Of a stretch of DNA of 5,840 bases, positions 1 through 4,239 are shown one piece after another. The translations under genes were made by a program, and so were the position numbers. This DNA comes from Clostridia bacterium. GTDB lineage: Bacteria; Bacillota; Clostridia; Oscillospirales; CAG-272. The stretch covers positions 1 through 5,840 of the forward strand of contig JAFTIV010000174.1 of NCBI GenBank assembly GCA_017456685.1, given 5' to 3'. The number at the start of each line of letters is the position of its first letter. The stretch's first letter is position 1. A model generated the notes under the pieces. The model worked only from the letters and a program-made list of their open reading frames with translations, did not search any database and was not told the DNA's origin.

Positions 1-580
1 CCTTTGAGACATAGCCATATAAAACACCTATGCAATCCATACCAAAGGCTCTTGCGCCCTCTATATCATAGAAGCGGTCTCCCACCATCATGCTCGATGA
101 TGTGTCAATATTTGCCTCCTTTATGGCATATTCAAGCACCGCTTCCTTTGTGTTGCGAGTTTTTTCATCCATGCTTGCACCCGCTATGAAATCAAAATAC
201 TTAGTAAGTCCTGCATCATCCAAAATCTGCTTTGCAAAGATTTCGGGCTTAGATGTGGCTAAAATCAGCCTTTTTTTAGCATTTTTAAGTAGCTTGAGAA
301 GAGCTTCTATTCCGTCGTAAATATAGCCCTCCAAAATGCCCTTGGTAGTGTAATATTCTCTATAAAGCTCAATTGCCCTCATTGCGCCCTCGTCGTCGAA
401 GCCATAAAAGGTCTTAAAGGAATACACAAGAGGTGGTCCTATAAAGCGAGAAAGTGTGCTTTTATCCTCGACCTCTATGCCGAGCTTGCCCAAGGCATAG
501 ACCACAGAATTGGTCACCCCCTCGCCAGAATCGACAATAGTGCCATCAAGGTCAAAAAGAATTGTTGTATAATTTTCCAT
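1..580 (-). CDS. HAD-superfamily phosphatase, phosphoglycolate phosphatase type (3' end cut by window)
   Basis: The reading frame is open from an ATG at 580-578 to the left edge, giving 193 residues with no stop. The order of motifs is that of a class I HAD phosphohydrolase. Motif I is DLDGT at residues 10-14, where Asp10 is the expected nucleophile and Asp12 the acid/base. The helical cap lies around residues 18-85. Motif II is ATSK at 108-111, motif III Lys145, and motif IV GDRFYD at 167-172 with Mg-binding Asp168 and Asp172. Such proteins usually have about 210-220 residues, so only some 20 C-terminal residues are missing. Family members hydrolyse phosphoglycolate or other small phosphomonoesters or pyrophosphate in the cytoplasm; the substrate cannot be read from sequence. 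The start is fixed by an AAGGAG eight bases upstream. A terminator separates the gene from the symporter gene upstream, so it is probably transcribed independently. Confidence 0.9.
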   Translation of the reverse strand, partial: MENYTTILFDLDGTIVDSGEGVTNSVVYALGKLGIEVEDKSTLSRFIGPPLVYSFKTFYGFDDEGAMRAIELYREYYTTKGILEGYIYDGIEALLKLLKNAKKRLILATSKPEIFAKQILDDAGLTKYFDFIAGASMDEKTRNTKEAVLEYAIKEANIDTSSSMMVGDRFYDIEGARAFGMDCIGVLYGYVSK

Positions 581-587
581 GGCTTTT

Positions 588-593
588 CTCCTT
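588..593 (-). promoter_or_regulatory. ribosome binding site of the HAD phosphatase gene
   Basis: AAGGAG on the minus strand lies seven to eight bases before the ATG at 580-578 and decides that start. Confidence 0.8.
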
Positions 594-609
594 TTGAGAT
601 AATATATTT

Positions 610-618
610 ATTTTAGCA
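610..618 (-). promoter_or_regulatory. possible extended -10 promoter of the HAD phosphatase gene
   Basis: On the minus strand TGCTAAAAT fits an extended -10 element (TGn followed by TAAAAT). It sits between the symporter terminator and the ribosome binding site and would start RNA about 20 bases before the latter. The expected -35 position falls in the terminator T-tract and shows no good match, so this is a weak assignment. Confidence 0.35.
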
Positions 619-628
619 CATATTAAAG

Positions 629-658
629 AAAAAATCCACCTTTTTGGGTGGATTTTTT
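629..658 (-). terminator. intrinsic terminator of the AGCS symporter gene
   Basis: TCCACC (635-640) pairs with GGTGGA (647-652) around a six-base loop. The stem is flanked by six A and six T, so it can act on both strands. It begins four bases after the symporter stop codon and, read on the minus strand, ends in a T-rich run. Confidence 0.85.
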
Positions 659-661
659 GAT

Positions 662-2170
662 TTATTCAGGCTTTGTGAGGCTTCCCTCGACCTTTATTTC
701 GTCGGGCTTTTTTTGAAACCTTGAGAAAACCATTGAGCCAAGAGCAAAGAGTGCTACTACGTTAGGTATAACCATAAGGTTATTGAACAAATCCGAAAGT
801 CCCCAAACGAGTCCGTTTGAGCCAATCGAGCCAAGGAATACGCATACGATTGCAATTGCGGAATACACAATTGTTCCCTTTTTTGCCTTGCCAAAGAGAT
901 AATTGAAATTGATTTTTCCAAAGAAGTTCCAGCTGATTATTGTTGAGAATGCAAAGAAGAACAAGCATACCGCAACAAAGATAGAGCCGACTGCGTTTCC
1001 TACGCTTGCGTTTCCGCCAAAGAGGGTTGTGAAGGTTGCTTGGAATGCCCTTTGAACCATATTTCCGTCTGTGTAGCCAAGTGTGCCCGCTATGCCAGTG
1101 AAGGAACTATTAAGCCCGTCAACCACCTCACCGTTTATGGAAGAAAGTGCGCCATTTCCCGTATAAAGTGTGCATAAAACGATAATTGCGGTGAGTGTAA
1201 GAACGATAAATGTGTCTATAAACACACCTACCATTGCAACTACTCCCTGCTCGTGTGGGTCCTTAACATCTGCTTGTGCGTGTGCATGTGGGGTTGAGCC
1301 CATTCCAGCCTCGTTTGAGAAAAGTCCTCTTTGTGCGCCCTTTTGAACCGCGAGAACAATTGCCGAGCCGATTCCGCCACCTATTATGGCATTTGGAGCG
1401 AACGCATACTTGAAGATTGCACCAATTGCCGAGGGGAGATTTTTGATGTTTACGCAAATTACCAAAATTCCGCCTACGATATAAAGGATTGCCATGATTG
1501 GAACGAGCTTTTCTGTAACTGCGGCAATTCTCTTAATTCCGCCTATGAAGATAAATCCTGCAAGAACAGCTATTGCAATACCTATAATCCAAGTGTAGCT
1601 TGAAATATCCTTACCAAACGACTCAAAAACGCCTGCAACATTTGTCGTGATTGAGTTTGATTGAACCATTGCGCCGATAAAGCCGAGTGCAATTATGATT
1701 GCTACTGCAAAGAAGCCTGCAAGGAACTTACCAAGCTTGCCAGTAAAGGCTTTTTTGATATAATATACGGGTCCGCCGTGAACCTCTCCATTTTCGTCGA
1801 TTATCTTTGTTTTTTGTGCAAGAACCGCCTCTGCGTAGTTAGTTGCCATTCCAAGGAAGGCAATTATCCACATCCAAAATATCGCTCCAGGTCCGCCAAC
1901 AAGGATTGCTCCGCAGGCGCCAACGATATTTCCTGTTCCTACCTGTGCCGCTACAGCTGTCGCGAGCGCTTGGAAGGACGAAAGCCCCTTCTTGCCGTCT
2001 GCTGTTTGCTTTTTAGCAAAGACTCTTTTAAAGCCCTCACCAAGACACCTTACCTGAACGAATTTTGTTTTGATAGAATAATAAAGACCTACAGCTACAA
2101 GCAAAAAAACAAGTATGTAGCCCGAGAGGTATGTATTGATATTACCTACCAGCTTTTCAAGTGCTTCCAT
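662..2170 (-). CDS. Alanine/glycine:cation symporter (AGCS family)
   Basis: This gene encodes a 502-residue polytopic membrane protein, the usual length for sodium- or proton-coupled alanine/glycine:cation symporters with the LeuT fold. Hydrophobic segments run through almost the whole protein, starting near residues 17-32. Family landmarks are GTGNIVG at 78-84, GGPGAIFWMW at 92-101, GGPVYYI at 132-138, and RGLFSNEAGMGSTPHAHA at 281-298. The C-terminus is short, polar and cytoplasmic-looking. The start at 2170 follows AAAGGAG with a six-base spacer. A glycine riboswitch and attenuator lie directly upstream, so glycine is the likely substrate or at least the controlling ligand; alanine is the alternative, since family members often carry both. 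The gene is monocistronic, ending at its own terminator. Family identity is secure; substrate preference is inferred from the riboswitch. Confidence 0.95.
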   Translation of the reverse strand: MEALEKLVGNINTYLSGYILVFLLVAVGLYYSIKTKFVQVRCLGEGFKRVFAKKQTADGKKGLSSFQALATAVAAQVGTGNIVGACGAILVGGPGAIFWMWIIAFLGMATNYAEAVLAQKTKIIDENGEVHGGPVYYIKKAFTGKLGKFLAGFFAVAIIIALGFIGAMVQSNSITTNVAGVFESFGKDISSYTWIIGIAIAVLAGFIFIGGIKRIAAVTEKLVPIMAILYIVGGILVICVNIKNLPSAIGAIFKYAFAPNAIIGGGIGSAIVLAVQKGAQRGLFSNEAGMGSTPHAHAQADVKDPHEQGVVAMVGVFIDTFIVLTLTAIIVLCTLYTGNGALSSINGEVVDGLNSSFTGIAGTLGYTDGNMVQRAFQATFTTLFGGNASVGNAVGSIFVAVCLFFFAFSTIISWNFFGKINFNYLFGKAKKGTIVYSAIAIVCVFLGSIGSNGLVWGLSDLFNNLMVIPNVVALFALGSMVFSRFQKKPDEIKVEGSLTKPE

Positions 2171-2176
2171 TTTTTA

Positions 2177-2183
2177 CTCCTTT
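2177..2183 (-). promoter_or_regulatory. ribosome binding site of the symporter gene
   Basis: AAAGGAG on the minus strand lies six bases before ATG 2170. It comes just after the attenuator T-tract, so terminator formation would remove it from the transcript. Confidence 0.85.
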
Positions 2184-2196
2184 GATATATAAAAAT

Positions 2197-2233
2197 TTAA
2201 AAACAAAAATACGGAGCTAAAAAGCGCTCCGTA
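2197..2233 (-). terminator. Attenuator terminator between riboswitch and symporter gene
   Basis: TACGGAGC (minus strand, 2233-2226) pairs perfectly with GCTCCGTA (2217-2210) around an eight-base loop. The stem is followed by TTTTTGTTTTT. The position between aptamer and ribosome binding site is that of a riboswitch expression platform acting by premature termination. Confidence 0.88.
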
Positions 2234-2234
2234 C

Positions 2235-2261
2235 AAAAAAATTATATACATAGTATATAAT
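2235..2261 (-). terminator. A/T-only hairpin with seven-base T run, second terminator-like element in the leader
   Basis: ATTATATA (2261-2254 on the minus strand) pairs with TATATAAT (2248-2241) around a five-base loop and is followed by seven T. The stem has no G-C pair, so it may be a weak terminator, a pause site or part of the switching structure. The same bases hold a possible promoter, TTGTTT (2270-2265), 18 bases, TATAAT (2246-2241). Confidence 0.4.
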
Positions 2262-2270
2262 CCAAAACAA

Positions 2271-2350
2271 CTCTGTCCTTTTGCCTGAGAGATTAGCGCG
2301 ATGCGCCTTGCCCCTTCGGCACTCATTTGCTGAGATTCTCCGGAGTGCTA
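2271..2350 (-). ncRNA. Glycine riboswitch aptamer (gcvT-type), controlling the AGCS symporter
   Basis: The minus strand carries the hallmark blocks of the glycine riboswitch: GGAGAATCTC near the 5' side, GTGCCGAAGGGGCAA in the middle, and CTCTCAGGCAAAAGGACAG with a closing AG at the 3' side (2291-2271). P1 forms between CTCCG and CAGAG with one mismatch. Only one complete aptamer is visible. The roughly 45 bases upstream (2351-2397), rich in short repeats such as AGGCAT, do not contain a second core and may be the reduced 'ghost' half known from single-aptamer members. The aptamer is followed by a terminator and the symporter start, so it senses glycine to control transport. The direction (off with glycine) is inferred: 5'-GCACUCCGGA in the aptamer can pair 8 of 10 with the 5' arm of the terminator, which would act as an antiterminator when glycine is absent. 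Confidence 0.93.
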
Positions 2351-2414
2351 TCCAGCCTCAGTTAGCTATGCCTCCTGATGCCTTCAATTAGCTTTTATTT
2401 AATTTTTCTTAGGC

Positions 2415-2443
2415 ATTATAGCACAGTATTTTTGATTTGTCAA
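2415..2443 (-). promoter_or_regulatory. Consensus promoter of the riboswitch/symporter transcript
   Basis: TTGACA (2443-2438), a 17-base spacer and TATAAT (2420-2415) on the minus strand match the housekeeping sigma consensus perfectly. Transcription would start near 2408 and run into the glycine riboswitch. Confidence 0.9.
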
Positions 2444-2447
2444 TATT

Positions 2448-2461
2448 ATTTCCTAGGAAAT
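2448..2461. promoter_or_regulatory. 14-bp perfect palindrome between divergent promoters, candidate operator
   Basis: ATTTCCTAGGAAAT is a perfect inverted repeat. It lies between the two outward-facing -35 boxes (2438-2443 and 2463-2468). A dimeric regulator bound here would touch both promoters. No regulator gene is present in the window, and an A/T-rich palindrome can arise by chance. Confidence 0.4.
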
Positions 2462-2462
2462 T

Positions 2463-2491
2463 TTGACATTTACTTCCTTTATTCATATTAT
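2463..2491 (+). promoter_or_regulatory. Promoter of the DUF11 protein gene
   Basis: TTGACA (2463-2468) and TATTAT (2486-2491) are separated by 17 bases. TATATT at 2491-2496 is an alternative -10. The start of RNA would fall near 2497-2503. Confidence 0.8.
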
Positions 2492-2496
2492 ATATT

Positions 2497-2511
2497 GAGG
2501 GACATTCCCTC
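2497..2511 (+). promoter_or_regulatory. Short 5'-UTR hairpin before the ribosome binding site
   Basis: GAGGGA (2497-2502) and TCCCTC (2506-2511) form a perfect six-base-pair stem with a three-base loop. It lies at or near the predicted RNA 5' end and two bases before the ribosome binding site. It could protect the mRNA 5' end or act as a binding site; this is inference. Confidence 0.5.
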
Positions 2512-2513
2512 GG

Positions 2514-2519
2514 AAAGGA
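2514..2519 (+). promoter_or_regulatory. Ribosome binding site that decides the DUF11 start
   Basis: AAAGGA directly abuts an ATG at 2520, which leaves no spacer, but lies six bases before a second in-frame ATG at 2526. The latter is therefore the likely start. Confidence 0.8.
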
Positions 2520-2525
2520 ATGTTT

Positions 2526-3383
2526 ATGGCTCAAGTTACTAATCAAGCACAGTTAATCTATGGTACAGTTGTGACAAGCTCAAATGTTGCAGTTGGAGAA
2601 ATTTTAGAGGCTATCTCTATTTCTAAAACCTCAACGAGCGTAAGCTACGATCAGGGCGATGTTGTGACTTATGTTATCAATATAATAAATTCTGGTGCAT
2701 CGGCGCTTAATGCTCTCACAGTTAGTGACGACCTTGGCGCTTATCAATTTGGCACAAGCACGCTTGTTCCCCTTGAGTATGTTGATGGCTCGGCAAGATA
2801 TTTTATAAACGGTGTTTTACAAGCGCCCCTTGCAGTTTCAAGCTCAGGCACTTCGCTTGTGTTCTCGGGAATTAACATTCCTGCAGGTGCTAATGCCTCA
2901 ATTGTTTACGAGGCTACAGCTAATGGGTTTGCACCCTTAGGCGCTGATGGAAGTATTACAAACACGGCAACTGTTTCCGGTGGTGGAATAACGCCTGTAC
3001 AAGCGAGCGAAACAATAAGTGCTACAATTGCACCCCTTCTTTCAATCACAAAGAGCATAAGCCCTGTTCCAGTTTCTCCTAATGGTCTTGTAACCTATAC
3101 CTTTGTTATCGAAAATACAGGTAACACAGAAATTACTGAGGTTGATAATGCTCAAATCACAGATTTGTTCAATCCTATTCTCTCGAACATTTCGGTTGTG
3201 TTCAATGGCACACCTTGGGAGGAAGGCACAAATTACACCTACAATGAAGCAAGCGGACAATTCGAAACCGTCCCTGGTCAGGTTGTGGTTGGAGCAGCGA
3301 CCTATTCGCAAGACCCAACAACTGGAGTTTGGACCTTGACTCCTGCTACAAGCACACTAATTGTCACCGGAAATATCGGTTGA
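2526..3383 (+). CDS. DUF11 repeat-domain protein, two domains, function unknown
   Basis: The protein has 285 residues when started at 2526; an ATG at 2520 would add two residues but is too close to the ribosome binding site. After a leader of about 30 residues (MAQVTNQAQLIYGTVVTSSN) come two beta-rich domains with the DUF11 signature. Domain 1 (about 31-165) has SISKT, GDVVTYVINIINSG, LTVSDDLG and ITNTATVSGGG. Domain 2 (about 172-285) has SITKS, GLVTYTFVIENTGN and ITDLF. No signal peptide, membrane anchor or sorting motif is visible, although most DUF11 domains belong to surface or extracellular proteins. The composition is extreme: only two lysines, one arginine, and no cysteine or histidine. 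The gene has its own promoter and terminator, so it is monocistronic. The domain assignment is confident; role and location are unknown, with a surface or spore-layer protein being a guess. Confidence 0.88.
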   Translation: MAQVTNQAQLIYGTVVTSSNVAVGEILEAISISKTSTSVSYDQGDVVTYVINIINSGASALNALTVSDDLGAYQFGTSTLVPLEYVDGSARYFINGVLQAPLAVSSSGTSLVFSGINIPAGANASIVYEATANGFAPLGADGSITNTATVSGGGITPVQASETISATIAPLLSITKSISPVPVSPNGLVTYTFVIENTGNTEITEVDNAQITDLFNPILSNISVVFNGTPWEEGTNYTYNEASGQFETVPGQVVVGAATYSQDPTTGVWTLTPATSTLIVTGNIG

Positions 3384-3397
3384 TTGATTTCAAATGC

Positions 3398-3425
3398 AAA
3401 AAACGGCTCTTTTCGGGCCGTTTTT
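3398..3425 (+). terminator. Intrinsic terminator of the DUF11 gene
   Basis: CGGCTC (3404-3409) pairs with GGGCCG (3415-3420), including one G-U pair, around a five-base loop. The stem is flanked by A6 and T5 and begins 15 bases after the stop codon. Confidence 0.88.
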
Positions 3426-3616
3426 ATACTTATGAATATAAAATCAATTGTTCATATAAGCAATCGTTGTAGATATGGAGAGCTTTTTGTCGCATTTTGG
3501 TACATTTATAATGACATGTTATTGATATGCAAGAAAAAAATGCGTTTGACAAGAGCCAATAGCCTTGCTTGTTTTCGTTGCTCGAAAAACTTTTTATAAA
3601 AAACTCAAAATAGGGC
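3426..3616. other. Intergenic stretch, no feature recognised
   Basis: This A/T-rich spacer lies between the DUF11 terminator and the tRNA promoter. TTGACA at 3546-3551 has no -10 partner at the right distance, and TATAAT at 3507-3512 has no convincing -35. I see no gene with a ribosome binding site. Confidence 0.5.
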
Positions 3617-3645
3617 TTGACAAACCCATTTTCTTTTGATATAAT
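3617..3645 (+). promoter_or_regulatory. Consensus promoter of the tRNA-Pro locus
   Basis: TTGACA (3617-3622), a 17-base spacer and TATAAT (3640-3645) match the consensus perfectly. RNA would start near 3652, about 140 bases before the tRNA. The primary transcript would thus carry a long leader with the duplicated tRNA 5' end. Confidence 0.88.
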
Positions 3646-3662
3646 ATGTAGGCATTAAAGAA

Positions 3663-3682
3663 ATCGAGATGTAGCGCAGTTG
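3663..3682 (+). repeat. Duplicated 5' end of tRNA-Pro (pseudo-tRNA fragment)
   Basis: Twenty bases are identical to 3790-3809, which cover two flanking bases plus the acceptor 5' strand and start of the D-arm of the intact tRNA. Identity stops abruptly after CAGTTG, and no matching acceptor 3' strand follows before the intact gene. Short flanking similarity (ATTAAAG) before both copies suggests a duplicated block about 120-127 bp long. Confidence 0.85.
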
Positions 3683-3773
3683 CAATTTCGTTTTCCAAGA
3701 GCTTGTGATTGGTTAAAACGATTTGTGGAAGTGAGCCAAGGGCGAGTCCCAGTAGCGCCGCGACAACTGCTAT
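3672..3773 (+). ncRNA. Candidate structured leader RNA between promoter and tRNA-Pro
   Basis: The segment can close on itself: TAG-CG-CAGTTG (3672-3682) pairs with CAACTGCTA (3764-3772) with a two-base bulge. Inside are a hairpin formed by CAATTTCGTTTT (3683-3694) and AAAACGATTTG (3715-3725) with CCAA/TTGG continuing the stem, and a small GGCG/CGCC element (3741-3744, 3756-3759). It is downstream of a perfect promoter, so it should be transcribed. I do not recognise it as a known RNA family. It may only be a tRNA leader that processing discards. Confidence 0.4.
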
Positions 3774-3791
3774 TAAAGCTTAATATTTTAT

Positions 3792-3867
3792 CGAGATGTA
3801 GCGCAGTTGGTAGCGCGCATGCTTTGGGAGCATGATGCCGCAGGTTCGAATCCTGTCATCTCGACCA
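3792..3867 (+). tRNA. tRNA-Pro, anticodon TGG, CCA encoded
   Basis: This is a complete 76-base cloverleaf. The acceptor stem is CGAGATG/CATCTCG, the D-arm GCGC/GCGC with loop AGTTGGTA, and the anticodon stem CATGC/GCATG with loop TTTGGGA, giving anticodon TGG at 3825-3827. The T-arm is GCAGG/CCTGT with loop TTCGAAT, followed by discriminator A and an encoded CCA. The C1-G72 pair fits proline tRNAs. A terminator begins two bases after the CCA. Confidence 0.97.
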
Positions 3868-3868
3868 T

Positions 3869-3902
3869 AAAAGCACTGTACCATTTGGTACGGTGCTTTT
3901 TT
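3869..3902 (+). terminator. Terminator of the tRNA-Pro transcript
   Basis: AAAAGCACTGTACC (3869-3882) pairs with GGTACGGTGCTTTT (3887-3900) with one wobble pair and a four-base loop, followed by T-rich sequence. This 14-bp stem directly follows the tRNA 3' end. Confidence 0.9.
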
Positions 3903-3908
3903 GCTTTA

Positions 3909-3934
3909 TGGTCGAGTTGACGATTCGACCTGCC
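3909..3934 (-). repeat. Inverted degenerate copy of the tRNA-Pro 3' end
   Basis: Read on the minus strand, the segment matches the T-arm plus acceptor 3' strand and CCA of the tRNA at 3841-3867. TGGTCGAG (3909-3916) is the exact complement of CTCGACCA, followed by TTGAC against ATGAC, GATTCG and ACCTGC. There is one mismatch and three missing bases. Together with the terminator stem it extends an imperfect inverted repeat centred near 3885 to more than 40 bp per arm. Confidence 0.75.
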
Positions 3935-4099
3935 TTCAACGCAAGTAGAATCAGGTGCGCAAAATTGCCCTAAGGTGTGATAGCTTGCTAATCTAAGCCG
4001 TGGGCAATTCAACGGAACGCAGTGGAGTCATCCTGTCATCCGACCGTTTTGTAACTACGATTCGACCTGCCTTTGCGACTTGTCGCAAATCAGGTGCGC
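3920..4099 (+). repeat. Two copies of a hairpin-bearing direct repeat
   Basis: ACGATTCGACCTGCCTT occurs identically at 3920-3936 and 4057-4073. Each is followed, after 12-14 variable bases, by AATCAGGTGCGC (3949-3960 and 4088-4099). ACCTG and CAGGT pair in both copies. In the second copy the variable loop is itself a stem, TTTGCGAC/GTCGCAAA (4072-4079, 4082-4089), so structure but not sequence of the middle differs. Between the copies AATTGCCC (3963-3970) and GGGCAATT (4002-4009) form another inverted repeat. Confidence 0.7.
4031..4045 (+). repeat. Degenerate second copy of tRNA-Pro 3' end
   Basis: TCCTGTCATCCGACC matches the tRNA 3' end at 3851-3866 apart from one missing T. It lies 180 bp downstream of the intact copy and immediately before the second inverted unit. 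Confidence 0.7.
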
Positions 4100-4172
4100 C
4101 TAGCGAGCAAAGCCGAGAGGTGCTTGCATATCAGAGGCTGCGAAGTGTTACGAGCAACAAAGTTGCGATGCT

Positions 4173-4189
4173 TCCTGTCATCTCGACCA
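4173..4189 (+). repeat. Exact third copy of tRNA-Pro 3' end including CCA
   Basis: TCCTGTCATCTCGACCA is identical to 3851-3867, the T-stem 3' strand, acceptor 3' strand and CCA of the tRNA. It lies 322 bp away from it. Identity ends with the CCA. Such an exact copy of a tRNA 3' end is the usual mark of an attachment site of an integrated element, but no integrase or cargo lies between the copies here. Confidence 0.8.
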
Positions 4190-4193
4190 CGCG

Positions 4194-4235
4194 TCTCTAA
4201 TTCGAACTATCGGGATTATGGTACCGAATTGGAGA
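4194..4235. repeat. Long imperfect hairpin just before the shared terminator
   Basis: TCTCTAATTCG (4194-4204) pairs with CGAATTGGAGA (4225-4235), ten of eleven strictly or all eleven with G-U, around a 20-base loop. It ends four bases before the terminator at 4240. Function unknown; it may be the tail of a transcribed element. Confidence 0.5.
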
Positions 4236-4239
4236 TTTG

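Noticed and set aside
90..320. Plus-strand 76-codon frame
   Set aside because: It is antisense to the HAD phosphatase, whose motifs are intact on the minus strand.
1331..1603. Plus-strand 90-codon frame
   Set aside because: It is antisense to the conserved symporter core and has a composition typical of a shadow frame.
1661..2185. Plus-strand 174-codon frame
   Set aside because: It lies wholly antisense to the symporter gene and includes its riboswitch-proximal start region. It is Cys-rich and without family resemblance or ribosome binding site.
2520..2525. ATG at 2520 as the start of the DUF11 protein
   Set aside because: It directly abuts AAAGGA with no spacer; ATG 2526 has the proper six-base spacing.
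3546..3574. TTGACA at 3546 as a promoter
   Set aside because: At 16-18 bases downstream there is no -10-like sequence.
3384..3599. Plus-strand 71-codon frame after the DUF11 stop
   Set aside because: It begins directly behind the stop codon without a ribosome binding site and runs through the DUF11 terminator. It shows no recognisable domain.
3720..3770. T-box leader (GCGCCGCG resembles the T-box core)
   Set aside because: The AGGGTGG part of the T-box is absent and the leader is too short for a stem I. The downstream gene is a tRNA, not a synthetase or amino-acid gene.
3788..4012. Minus-strand 74-codon frame containing VEMTGFEPAASCSQSMRATNC
   Set aside because: This is the antisense translation of the tRNA-Pro gene, a well-known false protein annotation.
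3840..4190. CRISPR array
   Set aside because: The repeats are of unequal spacing, alternate in orientation and derive from the tRNA; there are no uniform spacers and no cas genes.
4000..4200. Plus-strand 66-codon frame in the tRNA-repeat region
   Set aside because: It is made of tRNA-derived and hairpin repeats and has no ribosome binding site.
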